A stretch of 64,000 nt of DNA, taken from Bacillus sp. M6-12 (GTDB lineage: Bacteria; Bacillota; Bacilli; Bacillales; DSM-1321). Each line of letters opens with the position of its first letter. Within the stretch, counting starts at the first letter, position 1. The notes below the pieces were generated by a model. That model ran no database searches. It was not told the DNA's origin and saw only the letters and a list, made by a program, of their open reading frames with translations. The DNA is taken from NCBI RefSeq assembly GCF_002860285.1, contig NZ_PGVF01000027.1, positions 124,001-188,000 of the forward strand. Direction: 5' to 3'. Shown here piece by piece: positions 17,278 to 26,414 of this stretch. Made by a program: the position numbers and the translations under genes.

Positions 17278-18303
17278 ATGGACCCTTTTATTCCGCAGCT
17301 GGTGTATATAGAACCTAAAGCACTTGAATATCCGCTGGGACGGGAACTGAAGGAAAAGTTTGAAGCCATGGGGATTGAAATACGGGAAACAACTTCCCAT
17401 AATCAGATCAGAAACCTGCCAGGTGAAAATGATTTTCAGAAATACAGGGTGGCTAAGTCAACCTTGGTTGTGGGCATTCGGAAGACTTTAAAGTTTGATA
17501 CTTCTAAACCATCTGCAGAGTACGCCATTCCGCTGGCAACTGGCTGCATGGGCCATTGCCATTATTGTTATTTGCAGACTACGCTTGGAAGCAAACCATA
17601 TATCCGGACATATGTGAATCTTGAAGAGATATTTGAACAAGCCGAAAAGTATATGGAGGAACGGAAACCAGAAGTGACAAGATTTGAAGCAGCCTGTACC
17701 TCAGATATTGTTGGTATCGACCACTTGACCCACTCTTTGAAAAGGACGATAGAATTTATTGGCCGTACAGAATTTGGAAGACTCCGTTTTGTAACAAAAT
17801 TCCATCATGTCGATCACTTATTGGATGCAGTCCATAACGGCAAAACAAGATTCCGATTCAGCGTCAACTCCCGATATGTAATTAAAAATTTCGAACCGGG
17901 AACCTCCAGCTTTGACGAAAGGCTTGAGGCCGCACGGAAGGTAGCAAAAGCGGGGTATCCCCTTGGTTTTATCGTAGCGCCCATATATCTGCATGACGGC
18001 TGGAAGGAAGGTTATCTTGAGTTATTTGAAAGACTCAGCAATGCTCTGGAAGGTTTGGAGCTGTCCAACCTTACATTTGAACTGATCCAGCATCGATTTA
18101 CTGCTCCGGCAAAAAAAGTCATTCAGAAGAACTACCCTAAATCCAAACTCGAGCTCGACGAAAGCAAAAGGAAATATAAATGGGGCCGGTATGGAATCGG
18201 CAAATATGTTTACCAGACAGAGGAAGCGAAAGAAATGGAAACGGTCATGAGGAATTATGTCTCGCGGTTTTTTCCTGAAGCAGAGGTGCAATACTTTACC
18301 TAA
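17278..18303 (+). CDS. splB: Spore photoproduct lyase (radical SAM DNA repair)
   Basis: A 341-residue enzyme that reverses the thymine dimer (spore photoproduct) during germination. The radical-SAM cluster CMGHCHYC (Cys90, Cys94, Cys97) and the conserved Cys140 in the AACTSDIVGIDHLTH motif, which provides the hydrogen atom in B. subtilis SplB, are all present. The protein ends KYKWGRYGIGKYVYQ ... EVQYFT as in that enzyme. ATG 17278 was chosen; GTGGTGAG just upstream is the ribosome site, not a start. No splA lies upstream, unlike B. subtilis. A sigma-G promoter is expected but I could not place one in the 230 bases upstream. Confidence 0.96.
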   Translation: MDPFIPQLVYIEPKALEYPLGRELKEKFEAMGIEIRETTSHNQIRNLPGENDFQKYRVAKSTLVVGIRKTLKFDTSKPSAEYAIPLATGCMGHCHYCYLQTTLGSKPYIRTYVNLEEIFEQAEKYMEERKPEVTRFEAACTSDIVGIDHLTHSLKRTIEFIGRTEFGRLRFVTKFHHVDHLLDAVHNGKTRFRFSVNSRYVIKNFEPGTSSFDERLEAARKVAKAGYPLGFIVAPIYLHDGWKEGYLELFERLSNALEGLELSNLTFELIQHRFTAPAKKVIQKNYPKSKLELDESKRKYKWGRYGIGKYVYQTEEAKEMETVMRNYVSRFFPEAEVQYFT

Positions 18304-18340
18304 GCCGCTAAGTGCTGCTTTTTGATTAAAATTCCCACAC

Positions 18341-18384
18341 AAAAGAAAAACCGCACTTTAAAACAAAGCACGGTTTTTCCTTTT
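18341..18384. terminator. Bidirectional terminator between splB and yqhP
   Basis: AAAAGAAAAACCG (18341-18353) pairs with CGGTTTTTCCTTTT (18371-18384), with an inner ACTTT/AAG pairing. The right arm is inside the last codons of yqhP. Confidence 0.7.
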
Positions 18385-18744
18385 GCCCTTTTTGCCTTCG
18401 ATAACGGTCAATTGGGCTTCGGATTTTCTTCTATTTCTTAGTTTACTGGAAGTTTTGGCCATTGAAAAGCTTGCAACGTTATCACGTTTCCCTTTGGAAG
18501 CACTTTCCCGCCCCTTTTGCCGATGCTTTGATTGCCTGGCAGCCTTAGAGAATGAACGTTGCTCCTTATTGTTAGGTTTATCCTTTGTTAATCGTTTATA
18601 TAGAGCATAAACAATTCCCGCGACAACTGCCATAATTAAGAGACTTCTTAAAAAGCCCGCTGGATCATGGAACATCCGGCTTATTAACCCAATGGCACCT
18701 AACGCGATGATGCCATAAACAATATATGAGAATGAACGATTCAA
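18358..18744 (-). CDS. yqhP: YqhP-like membrane protein
   Basis: A 128-residue protein: two predicted membrane helices in the first 55 residues (SYIVYGIIALGAIGLI and LLIMAVVAGIVYALY), then a long strongly basic tail rich in Lys, Arg and Ser. The layout and the SFSYIVYGI-ALGAIG opening match B. subtilis YqhP, function unknown. TTG at 18744 was chosen since AGGAGG lies 8 bases upstream; the longer frame from 18783 would start ahead of that ribosome site. It is downstream of yqhQ on the same strand. Confidence 0.78.
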   Translation of the reverse strand: MNRSFSYIVYGIIALGAIGLISRMFHDPAGFLRSLLIMAVVAGIVYALYKRLTKDKPNNKEQRSFSKAARQSKHRQKGRESASKGKRDNVASFSMAKTSSKLRNRRKSEAQLTVIEGKKGKRKNRALF

Positions 18745-18847
18745 CAAAGTCACCTCCTTAAGAGCATCATGAGCAATTTTCAAGGTTTTTAAACTTTTAA
18801 AAAGAAAAAATTATTTGAATTCGGAATCACTGTCTATTGTTATTTTC

Positions 18848-19792
18848 TTACACTATATCCTCTGTTTTTAAACCTTGTTCACTGCTTTTTTCTAAACGGA
18901 GCAGTTCATTAAAGGATGAAATTGCCACTTCCACCTGGTCATCACTTGGTTCCTTTGTTGTCAGAAGCTGAAGCCATAAACCCGGATAGCCGAGGTAACG
19001 CAAAACGGGAACATCCCTGAGTTTGTTCGTCAGCTGAAGAACTTCAAATGAAATACCAAGTACAACTGGAATCAAGGCTAACCGATTCAATATCCTTGCC
19101 CAAAGTGGATCTGTCGGTACCAGTGTGTATACAAAAACACCTACAATAACTGTGAAGAGCATAAAGCTGCTGCCGCACCGATAGTGAAGCCGGGATTGGG
19201 ACTGGACATTTTCCACTGTTAGTTCTTTTTGATTTTCAAATGCATTGATTACTTTATGTTCAGCCCCGTGATATTGAAAGACCCTTTTAATTAAAGGTGT
19301 CATCGAAACCGCGTAAATGTAAATCAATAGAAGAAGCAATTTGAAAAGTCCTTCAATCAAAATTTGACCAAAGTCGCCTGAGATAACCGGCCGAGTTAGC
19401 TCTGCCAGAAAAACAGGGATAAGCGTGAAGGCGAATTTGCCAAAAAGGAAAGATATAACACCGATTGCTGCAACACCCAATACCATGGCTATTTTCGATG
19501 GTTCTTCTTTTTTAACAGTTTCATCATCCGCCGGATCTACATCAAACCGTTCCGATGAAAAATTCAAATGCTTTGAGCCTGTCGCACTAGCTTCTATAAT
19601 TGCTACAATTCCGCGCAAAAACGGAATTTTTTTAAGTTTTGAAGCCAATGGATGGCTTTTCCGGGGCAGCCTGAAGAAGTCTATTGTGGAATCTTTCCTG
19701 CGGATCGCAGTTACGGTATGCCGTTTTCCGCCAAACATAACACCCTCTACAACTGCCTGGCCTCCGTATACCTGTTTATTTTGCTGAGACAT
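18848..19792 (-). CDS. yqhQ: DUF1385 membrane protein YqhQ
   Basis: A 314-residue DUF1385 protein with four to five hydrophobic segments between residues about 100 and 270. Family hallmarks are the N-terminal YGGQAVVEGVMFGGKRH and the central FQYHGAEHKVINAFE histidine motif near residue 180, followed by SRLHYRCGSSFM. These resemble metal-dependent, metalloprotease-like motifs, but no activity is established for the family. Divergent from yqhR and followed on the same strand by yqhP. The ribosome site (GGTTGGTGTG) is weak. Confidence 0.88.
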   Translation of the reverse strand: MSQQNKQVYGGQAVVEGVMFGGKRHTVTAIRRKDSTIDFFRLPRKSHPLASKLKKIPFLRGIVAIIEASATGSKHLNFSSERFDVDPADDETVKKEEPSKIAMVLGVAAIGVISFLFGKFAFTLIPVFLAELTRPVISGDFGQILIEGLFKLLLLLIYIYAVSMTPLIKRVFQYHGAEHKVINAFENQKELTVENVQSQSRLHYRCGSSFMLFTVIVGVFVYTLVPTDPLWARILNRLALIPVVLGISFEVLQLTNKLRDVPVLRYLGYPGLWLQLLTTKEPSDDQVEVAISSFNELLRLEKSSEQGLKTEDIV

Positions 19793-19975
19793 TTCACACC
19801 AACCTATGCTGTAAATTTACACTGCAGGTATTGAAAAACTGCACTGGATTAATTTCTATTTTACCGAAAAAAAGAAAAAACCTCCAGAATAGTTTCGCTT
19901 TGGGGCAAGAAATCAGCAATGTTAATAATATATTCCATTTTGTATTCGGACATACTAGAAACGGAGGTGATGACG

Positions 19976-20479
19976 GTGTCACAGCACCAGAATGAAAACA
20001 ATAATGAAATCGTGATAGGATCGTTTCTTATGATGGTGGTTATCACAGGCTTTGCTGGAGGGATAATTTGGGGATTTATTGCTCAGGCAGCCTATTTCTT
20101 TAACTTTATGGATATTAGCCCAAAGTTTATTCTAACCTCGTGGAACGGAGCAAAATGGGTATACGGCTGGCTTGGAGTGGTAATTTCCGTCTTGCTGCTT
20201 AGCCTGTTTTCTATTGTTGCCGCTCTTATATATTATGCCTTAATGAAGCGGATAAAAAGCGTGATTGGCGGGGTGATCTATGGATTAATAATTTGGGCCA
20301 TTACTGTAATTGTATTTCCGCCTGTCTTTCCTGACATGCCAGCACTAACCAAAATGAACAGCATTTCAATTATCACGAGTATATGTATTTACATAATTTA
20401 CGGGGTTTTCATCGGATATTCCATTTCATTCGAGTATTTTGAACGCGAAAGGATAAAAGGACTGGAAGTAACCGAATAG
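19976..20479 (+). CDS. yqhR: YqhR-like polytopic membrane protein
   Basis: A 167-residue protein with four predicted membrane helices (around residues 16-40, 60-85, 97-117 and 135-155). It corresponds in place and type to B. subtilis YqhR, which has no assigned function. GTG 19976 was chosen because CGGAGGTGA ends 7-8 bases upstream; an ATG two codons earlier is too close to that site, and the longer open frame from 19919 passes through it. It is divergent from yqhQ and closed by its own terminator. Confidence 0.78.
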   Translation: MSQHQNENNNEIVIGSFLMMVVITGFAGGIIWGFIAQAAYFFNFMDISPKFILTSWNGAKWVYGWLGVVISVLLLSLFSIVAALIYYALMKRIKSVIGGVIYGLIIWAITVIVFPPVFPDMPALTKMNSISIITSICIYIIYGVFIGYSISFEYFERERIKGLEVTE

Positions 20480-20534
20480 AAATAACAGTAATCCGCTCTG
20501 TGAAAAAGTAGTAAGCCAAATTTGAATTGTGGTA

Positions 20535-20560
20535 GAATGTCCATATTGGACATTCTTTTT
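20535..20560 (+). terminator. Terminator of yqhR
   Basis: Perfect 8-bp stem GAATGTCC / GGACATTC with loop ATATT and TTTTT tail. Confidence 0.85.
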
Positions 20561-20610
20561 CCATTCGGGCTGAATGTTTAAGAGAGCTACTAATTAAAGC
20601 GGGTGGAAAG

Positions 20611-21054
20611 ATGAAATTTTTGCTGATAAACGGACCCAATTTAAACAGGCTGGGTAAAAGAGAACCGGAGCATTATGGAACCGCTACACTTGCTGATCTT
20701 GAAGCGGAGCTGGCTGAAACTGCCCGGGCATCAGGGGCGGAGCTTGATTGCTTCCAATCCAATCATGAGGGCAGCCTGATTGATGAGCTGCACAGGGGAG
20801 CGGATGAAGGAATTGATGGAGCAATCCTGAACGCGGGAGCCTATACCCATTACAGCTATGCCTTGCGTGATGCAATTGCAAGCGTTAATTACCCGGTTAT
20901 TGAAGTCCATATTTCAAATATCCATGCACGTGAAAGCTTTCGGGAGATATCGGTCATTGCTCCTGTGGCTAAGGGGCAGATTGCAGGGCTTGGATTTGAT
21001 GGATACCACCTTGCCCTAACGGCATTAATAAAGATGGTAAAGGGGAGAAATTAG
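20611..21054 (+). CDS. aroQ: Type II 3-dehydroquinate dehydratase
   Basis: A 147-residue type II 3-dehydroquinase (third step of the shikimate pathway; dodecameric in the family). The opening INGPNLNRLGKREPEHYG carries the flexible loop with Arg17 and catalytic Tyr22, and IEVHISNIHARESFR has the catalytic His100 and substrate-binding residues. ATG is preceded by GGGTGGAAAG. The stop codon TAG is directly followed by the ATG of the peptidase gene, so the two are translationally coupled as in B. subtilis yqhS-yqhT. Confidence 0.95.
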   Translation: MKFLLINGPNLNRLGKREPEHYGTATLADLEAELAETARASGAELDCFQSNHEGSLIDELHRGADEGIDGAILNAGAYTHYSYALRDAIASVNYPVIEVHISNIHARESFREISVIAPVAKGQIAGLGFDGYHLALTALIKMVKGRN

Positions 21055-22116
21055 ATGGAGAAACTGGAGAAATTGCGTTCTGTGTTAGAAAAATACGATA
21101 TAGACGGACTTTTAATTACAAGTACATATAATCGCCGGCATATCGCAAATTTCACCGGATCTGCAGGCGTTGTGCTTATATCGGCTTCTGAAGCGAAATT
21201 TATTACGGATTTCCGCTATGTTGAGCAGGCCGCCAAGCAGGCACTTGGCTTCGAAATAGTCCAGCATAAGGCATCAATCATTGAAGAAGTTGCCCAGCAG
21301 GCTAAAAGCATGGGAATGAGCAGGCTTGGATTCGAACAGGAGCATATGACCTTTTCTACCTTTAAGGCGTATGAAGAAGCATTCGACGGGGAGCTTGTGC
21401 CAACTTCTGGCGCAGTGGAGAAATTACGCTTGATAAAGACACCTTCAGAGATTAAGATATTAAAGGATGCTGCAGAGATTGCCGATGCGGCGTTTAAACA
21501 CATTGTCAGCTACATACGACCCGGTTTAACAGAGCTGGAGGTATCCAACGAGCTTGAATTCTTTATGAGGAAGCAGGGAGCCACATCCTCATCCTTTGAT
21601 ATTATCGTTGCTTCGGGCCACCGTTCAGCATTGCCGCATGGAGTGGCATCGGATAAAATCATTGAAGCCGGTGATTTTGTGACGCTTGATTACGGAGCCT
21701 ATTATAATGGGTATGTTTCTGATATTACCCGTACATTGGCGGTTGGCGAGCCAAGTGAAGAATTGAAGAAAATTTATGACATTGTCCTCGAGGCACAGCT
21801 TCGCGGAATGGCTGGAATTAAGCCAGGCATGACCGGAAGGGAAGCCGACGCATTGACCCGAAATCTTATTGAAGAAAAAGGCTATGGTCAATATTTCGGA
21901 CATTCTACCGGACATGGAATCGGCCTTGAAGTCCATGAAGGTCCTGCGTTATCTGTAAAATCAGATACGATCCTTGAACCAGGGATGGTTGTCACGGTAG
22001 AACCTGGTATTTATATACCGGGCGTAGGCGGAGTCCGTATTGAGGATGATACACTCATTACGGATAGCGGCAACGAATCACTGACCCATTCGACTAAAGA
22101 ATTGATAATTTTGTAA
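21055..22116 (+). CDS. yqhT: M24B Xaa-Pro peptidase (YqhT/PapA-like)
   Basis: A 353-residue cytosolic metallopeptidase of the pita-bread fold, cleaving after an N-terminal residue before proline. The five metal ligands are visible: the Asp pair in [17 protein letters not shown], His in [16 protein letters not shown], and the two Glu in VTVEPGIYI and VRIEDDTLI. The first 120 residues are the creatinase N-terminal domain. It lies between aroQ and efp as in B. subtilis. Co-transcription with efp, 21 bases downstream, is likely; a link to polyproline translation by EF-P is suggestive but not proven. Confidence 0.92.
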   Translation: MEKLEKLRSVLEKYDIDGLLITSTYNRRHIANFTGSAGVVLISASEAKFITDFRYVEQAAKQALGFEIVQHKASIIEEVAQQAKSMGMSRLGFEQEHMTFSTFKAYEEAFDGELVPTSGAVEKLRLIKTPSEIKILKDAAEIADAAFKHIVSYIRPGLTELEVSNELEFFMRKQGATSSSFDIIVASGHRSALPHGVASDKIIEAGDFVTLDYGAYYNGYVSDITRTLAVGEPSEELKKIYDIVLEAQLRGMAGIKPGMTGREADALTRNLIEEKGYGQYFGHSTGHGIGLEVHEGPALSVKSDTILEPGMVVTVEPGIYIPGVGGVRIEDDTLITDSGNESLTHSTKELIIL

Positions 22117-22137
22117 TAGAAGCAGGAGGAAAAATAA

Positions 22138-22695
22138 ATGATTTCAGTTAACGATTTTCGTACAGGGTTAACAGTTGAAGTGGATAATGGAATTTGGCAG
22201 GTTCTCGAATTCCAGCACGTAAAACCGGGGAAAGGTGCGGCATTCGTCCGTTCCAAACTTCGTAACCTAAGAACTGGTGCTATCCAGGAAAAAACGTTCC
22301 GTGCAGGTGAAAAAGTAAGTAAGGCTCATATTGAAAACCGCAAAATGCAATATCTATATGCAAGCGGTGACAACCATGTATTCATGGATTCTGAATCTTA
22401 TGAGCAAATCGAGCTTCCTTCAAACCAAATCGAGCGTGAGCTAAAGTTCCTTAAGGAAAACATGGAAGTATACATCATGACGTTCCAAAGCGAAACGCTT
22501 GGAGTTGAACTGCCTAACACAGTTGTTCTGGAAGTAACTGAAACAGAACCGGGCATCAAAGGTGACACAGCGTCAGGCGGAACAAAGCCTGCTACTTTGG
22601 AAACAGGGTTGACTGTCCAGGTACCATTCTTCATCAACCAGGGAGATAAATTGATTATTAACACAACAGAAGCATCATACGTGTCTCGTGCGTAA
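22138..22695 (+). CDS. efp: Translation elongation factor P
   Basis: A 185-residue, three-domain EF-P that relieves ribosome stalling at polyproline. Lys32 at the tip of the loop in [16 protein letters not shown] is the residue modified in B. subtilis (5-aminopentanol). The C-terminal [29 protein letters not shown] is canonical. ATG follows AGGAGGAAAA. Last gene of the aroQ-yqhT-efp unit. Confidence 0.97.
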   Translation: MISVNDFRTGLTVEVDNGIWQVLEFQHVKPGKGAAFVRSKLRNLRTGAIQEKTFRAGEKVSKAHIENRKMQYLYASGDNHVFMDSESYEQIELPSNQIERELKFLKENMEVYIMTFQSETLGVELPNTVVLEVTETEPGIKGDTASGGTKPATLETGLTVQVPFFINQGDKLIINTTEASYVSRA

Positions 22696-22729
22696 GCTGA
22701 GACAGTTGACGAGTTTAATTTTTTTGAAA

Positions 22730-22781
22730 TAAAGCTGATTCAACATGCCGTTTTTTGCGGTTTTGTTGAGTCAGCTTTTTT
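22730..22781 (+). terminator. Terminator of efp
   Basis: AAAGCTGATTCAACA pairs with TGTTGAGTCAGCTTT (one bulge), enclosing a small GCCG/GCGG pair, followed by TTTTTT. The 220 bases after it, up to the spoIIIA promoter, show no gene; yqhV, found here in B. subtilis, is absent. Confidence 0.85.
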
Positions 22782-23031
22782 GTTGTATATTCCTTCATAC
22801 CTCAAATTTCTTCCCTTATAAACAATCATGATAAACAACCATCCTGTTTTCTTACATCAGTCATTAATTTCAGCAATTTTATATAGAGTCTTTTTTTTAA
22901 AAACGGTTTCTCATCGGTGTATGAGATGGGGTGCATAAATGGGTCTTTGTCGTTTTATCTCCTCAAAATTTTTTTCTGGGTCAACTTTACCTAACTCCAA
23001 AAATCATTAACACGATTGTTTGGAATGAATG

Positions 23032-23060
23032 GTCATAAAGTGTATAGGCAGGCATACATT
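23032..23060 (+). promoter_or_regulatory. Sigma-E-type promoter of the spoIIIA operon
   Basis: GTCATAAA (-35) and CATACATT (-10, matching CATACAnT at all fixed positions) with a 13-base spacer, 38 bases before the spoIIIAA start. The operon is sigma-E controlled in B. subtilis. Confidence 0.65.
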
Positions 23061-23097
23061 TTAAGTAGTGGACAAGAGTATTTTAGGGGGATATATC

Positions 23098-24030
23098 ATG
23101 AAAAAAATTCTTTCCATGCTGCCAGGCAGAATCGCAGAGCAGATAATGCTGATTCCTCCAGACACCGCTGGCACGATAGAAGAAATAAGGATTCGGATTG
23201 GCAGGCCGCTTGAAGTGATTGCGGCAGGCAGGGTTTTATTTTTTCCGTATGCGGTGAATGAGGATGACGCGCAGCAGCTACTGAACCAATTGAGCCAATT
23301 TTCCCTTTATATGCTGGAGGAGGAATTGAAACGGGGATATATTACAGTCTCTGGGGGACATCGGGTAGGACTCGCTGGAAAGGTTATTCTTGAGAATGGG
23401 GCAGTAAAGGCAATACGCGATGTTTCCTCGTTTAACATCCGCATTGCGCGCCAGAAAATTGGGGCCTCAGAAAAGCTGGTTAGTCTGGTTTATCAAAAGC
23501 AATGGTTAAATACCCTGATTATCGGCCCGCCACAGACCGGAAAAACAACGCTTTTACGGGATCTGGCGAGATTGATTTCAAGCGGAAGCGACAAAGATAA
23601 TATCTCTCCAAGAAAGGTTGGAATTGTAGACGAGCGCTCGGAAATTGCCGGCTGCATAAAGGGAATTCCCCAGCTTGAACTGGGACCCAGAGTTGATGTG
23701 CTGGATGGGTGCCCAAAAGCTGAGGGGATGATGATGCTGATTCGCTCTATGAGTCCGGAAATAATAGTAGTGGATGAAATCGGCAGACCAGAGGATGCAG
23801 CAGCAGTGCTTGAAGCGGTTAACGCGGGGATTAAACTAATGATCACCGCACATGGAACAAGCCTTGAGGAAATAAGGAGGCGTCCAAACATGAAGCATAT
23901 ACTGGATCAGAATATTTTTGAACGATTTATAGAACTGAAACGTGAAGACTTGCCCGGAAAAATAGCGACCGTTCTCGATGGGACAGGCAATAGGATTCTC
24001 CAGGAGGCAGGTGGAATCCGTTCATGCTAA
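23098..24030 (+). CDS. spoIIIAA: Stage III sporulation ATPase SpoIIIAA
   Basis: A 310-residue mother-cell ATPase related to type II/IV secretion ATPases; it drives the SpoIIIA-SpoIIQ feeding-tube complex between mother cell and forespore. Walker A GPPQTGKTTLLRD near residue 143 and the Walker B-like PEIIVVDEIGRPEDA near residue 220 are seen. ATG 23098 was chosen (AGGGGG 7 bases upstream); an in-frame TTG-type extension to 23068 runs over the promoter and is rejected. It overlaps spoIIIAB by 7 bases. Confidence 0.95.
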   Translation: MKKILSMLPGRIAEQIMLIPPDTAGTIEEIRIRIGRPLEVIAAGRVLFFPYAVNEDDAQQLLNQLSQFSLYMLEEELKRGYITVSGGHRVGLAGKVILENGAVKAIRDVSSFNIRIARQKIGASEKLVSLVYQKQWLNTLIIGPPQTGKTTLLRDLARLISSGSDKDNISPRKVGIVDERSEIAGCIKGIPQLELGPRVDVLDGCPKAEGMMMLIRSMSPEIIVVDEIGRPEDAAAVLEAVNAGIKLMITAHGTSLEEIRRRPNMKHILDQNIFERFIELKREDLPGKIATVLDGTGNRILQEAGGIRSC

Positions 24031-24539
24031 AGCTAATTGGAGCCCTCTTGATTTTGATGGCAACCACTTGGGCTGGAATTGAAGCAGCAAAGAATCTCAG
24101 CAGAAGAACAAGGCAGCTCAGGCAGTTGAGAGCTGCCCTCCAGTCATTGGAATCAGAAATTATGTATGGGCAGACTCCGCTGAGGGAAGCCGCCTTAAAG
24201 CTGGCAAAACAGCATCCAAAACCACTTTCCCTTCTGTTTGAATTATTCGCTGCCAAGCTTACTGACGGGGGAACAACAGTTAAAAATGCCTGGGATGAAA
24301 GCCTGGGGGAGAATTGGAAATCTCTCTCGCTTAAGCAGGGGGAATTTGAAATACTGTCCCAGTTCGGGGAAACGCTAGGCCAGCATGATAGATACCACCA
24401 GCAGCAGAAAATTCTTCTTACAATGTCCCAACTGGAGCGGGAAGAGCAGGATGCGGCAGAACGCCAGGGGAAATACGAAAAAATGTTTAAAAGCCTGGGA
24501 TTTCTATCAGGATTGCTATTAATAATTTTGCTGATATAA
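24024..24539 (+). CDS. spoIIIAB: Stage III sporulation protein SpoIIIAB
   Basis: 171 residues, the same length as the B. subtilis protein. An N-terminal membrane helix is followed by a helical domain like the type II secretion GspF module (RRTRQLRQLRAALQSLESEIMYGQTPLREA) and a C-terminal membrane helix (GFLSGLLLIILLI). It partners the SpoIIIAA ATPase at the mother-cell face of the channel. Its start overlaps the end of spoIIIAA. Confidence 0.92.
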   Translation: MLKLIGALLILMATTWAGIEAAKNLSRRTRQLRQLRAALQSLESEIMYGQTPLREAALKLAKQHPKPLSLLFELFAAKLTDGGTTVKNAWDESLGENWKSLSLKQGEFEILSQFGETLGQHDRYHQQQKILLTMSQLEREEQDAAERQGKYEKMFKSLGFLSGLLLIILLI

Positions 24540-24558
24540 GCAGTAGGAGGAATAAAGG

Positions 24559-24765
24559 ATGGGCATTGAGGTGGACGTGATTTTTAAAATTGCGGGCGTC
24601 GGAATTGTAGTGGCATTCCTGCATACGATACTGGACCAGGTTGGGAAAAAGGAATATGCGCAATGGGTAACGCTTTTTGGCTTTATTTATATTCTTTTTA
24701 TGGTTGCTTCAATAGTAGAAGACCTTTTCCAAAAAATTAAATCAGTTTTCCTGTTCCAGGGTTAA
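24559..24765 (+). CDS. spoIIIAC: Stage III sporulation protein SpoIIIAC
   Basis: 68 residues, two membrane helices (VIFKIAGVGIVVAFLHTIL and WVTLFGFIYILFMVASIV). A conserved small membrane subunit of the SpoIIIA complex, similar to SpoIIIAD, both thought to form part of the export apparatus. AGGAGG precedes the ATG. Confidence 0.93.
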   Translation: MGIEVDVIFKIAGVGIVVAFLHTILDQVGKKEYAQWVTLFGFIYILFMVASIVEDLFQKIKSVFLFQG

Positions 24766-24778
24766 GGGGGTACTTGCC

Positions 24779-25168
24779 ATCGAAATCTTAAAAATTGTCG
24801 GCATCGCGCTGGTGGCAACCTTTCTTGCATTGATAGTCAAAGAGCAAAAGCCTAATTTTGCATTTCTGCTGATTGTATTTACGGGATGCTCTATTTTTCT
24901 TTTCCTTGCTGATAAAATCTATGAAATTATCACGATGATTGAGAAGATTGCAGCAAATGCAAATGTAAATATGGTCTATCTTGAAACGATACTGAAAATC
25001 ATCGGAATCGCTTATATTGCGGAATTTGCTTCACAAATTACAAAAGATGCAGGCCAGGGGGCAATCGCATCAAAAATTGAACTGGCAGGCAAAGTGCTGA
25101 TTCTGGCAATGGCAATACCGATCTTGACGGTCATCATTGAAACAATTATTAAGCTAATTCCCAGTTAA
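24779..25168 (+). CDS. spoIIIAD: Stage III sporulation protein SpoIIIAD, start codon anomalous
   Basis: A polytopic membrane subunit of the SpoIIIA channel; the body (FLALIVKEQKPNFAFLL ... ETILKIIGIAYIAEFASQ) is clearly SpoIIIAD. The start is not clean. Homologous sequence continues upstream of the first standard in-frame start (GTG 24812, no ribosome site) as EILKIVGIAL, beginning at ATC 24779. AAGGGGG lies 8 bases before that ATC, ideal spacing. A TTG at 24774 is one base out of frame and only 3 bases from the site. Either ATC is used as a rare start, or one base has been lost (in the strain or in the assembly). I give the ATC coordinate; a conservative caller would give 24812. Confidence 0.75.
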   Translation: MEILKIVGIALVATFLALIVKEQKPNFAFLLIVFTGCSIFLFLADKIYEIITMIEKIAANANVNMVYLETILKIIGIAYIAEFASQITKDAGQGAIASKIELAGKVLILAMAIPILTVIIETIIKLIPS

Positions 25169-25205
25169 TTTGTCCTAATCCAGTTAGCTCCAGTGAGGTG
25201 ATAAT

Positions 25206-26402
25206 ATGAAGCAGCAAACCCTGTCCTTAATTCTATTAATAGTTCTCTTATTTTTTGGCACCTCAGATATTGTACTGGCTTCAGAAACAAAAGCGGTAAG
25301 TGAAACGTTACCACAGACCGAAATGATAAAATCTCAGATAGATAAGCTGGGAGTAGAAGAACTTAGGGATTACTGGGATAAAGTTACAATAGAATATGGC
25401 GGATTTTTGCCAGAAAGCCAGAAAGGCAGTCTCTATGACTTTCTAAGCGGTGAAAAACAATTCTCGCTAAAGGAATGGTTCAAGGGTATTGGAAAATTTA
25501 TTTTCTATGAACTCATTGCTGGCGGTAAGCTTCTCGGGTCGCTGATCCTGCTCACAGTGCTAAGTATGTTTTTACAGTCACTGCAAAATGCCTTTGAACA
25601 AAGCTCAATAAGTAAAGTAGCATATGCGATCGTGTTTATGGTTTTAATCATACTGGCATTGAATAGCTTTCATGTTGCGATCACATACACAAAAGAAACG
25701 ATAGATTTAATGATTGCCTTTTTGATGTCACTCATACCGCTTTTGCTGGCCTTAATTGCGACATCCGGAGGGCTGGTTTCAGCCGCATTTTTTCATCCGG
25801 TTTTACTCTTTCTGATGAACACTTCAGGCCTGCTGATCCAATTTGTCGTCCTTCCGCTTTTATTCCTTTCCGTGTTGCTCAGCATTGTCAGCACTTTGAG
25901 CGACCAATATAAAGTTACTCAGCTTGCCCAGCTCCTAAGAAATTGGGGCATTGGATTGCTGGGAATCTTTATGACAGTCTTTCTCGGTGTCGTCTCCGTT
26001 CAGGGGTCATCAACAGCAGTGGCAGATGGGATTACGATCAGGACGGCAAAATTTATTACAGGAAACTTTGTGCCAGTCATTGGGAGAATGTTTACCGATG
26101 CGGCTGATACGGTAATCAGCGCATCCGTTCTATTGAAAAATACGGTTGGCGTCGCAGGAGTTGTCATCCTGCTGCTGATTACCATTTTTCCGGCCATTAA
26201 GATTTTAACGCTTGCATTTATCTATAAATTTGCGGGAGCACTCCTGCAGCCCCTTGGCGGAGGCCCGGTCATCAAATGTCTGGATATTATCAGCAAAAAC
26301 ATAATCTATGTATTCGCAGCTCTTGCGATTGTTTCACTTATGTTTTTTCTATGCATAACAGTTATAATTGCGGCCGGTAATATCACGCTGATGGTGCGCT
26401 AG
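25206..26402 (+). CDS. spoIIIAE: Stage III sporulation protein SpoIIIAE
   Basis: 398 residues. An N-terminal signal/anchor (SLILLIVLLFFGTSDIVLA) precedes a ~70-residue extracytoplasmic segment and then about eight membrane helices. Largest membrane subunit of the SpoIIIA-SpoIIQ channel, same length as in B. subtilis. GTGAGGTG precedes the ATG. Fifth gene of the operon. Confidence 0.93.
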   Translation: MKQQTLSLILLIVLLFFGTSDIVLASETKAVSETLPQTEMIKSQIDKLGVEELRDYWDKVTIEYGGFLPESQKGSLYDFLSGEKQFSLKEWFKGIGKFIFYELIAGGKLLGSLILLTVLSMFLQSLQNAFEQSSISKVAYAIVFMVLIILALNSFHVAITYTKETIDLMIAFLMSLIPLLLALIATSGGLVSAAFFHPVLLFLMNTSGLLIQFVVLPLLFLSVLLSIVSTLSDQYKVTQLAQLLRNWGIGLLGIFMTVFLGVVSVQGSSTAVADGITIRTAKFITGNFVPVIGRMFTDAADTVISASVLLKNTVGVAGVVILLLITIFPAIKILTLAFIYKFAGALLQPLGGGPVIKCLDIISKNIIYVFAALAIVSLMFFLCITVIIAAGNITLMVR

Positions 26403-26414
26403 GAGGAAACAGGA

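Noticed and set aside
22782-23031. Search for yqhV before spoIIIAA
   Set aside because: No open frame with membrane helices is present; the stretch is non-coding.
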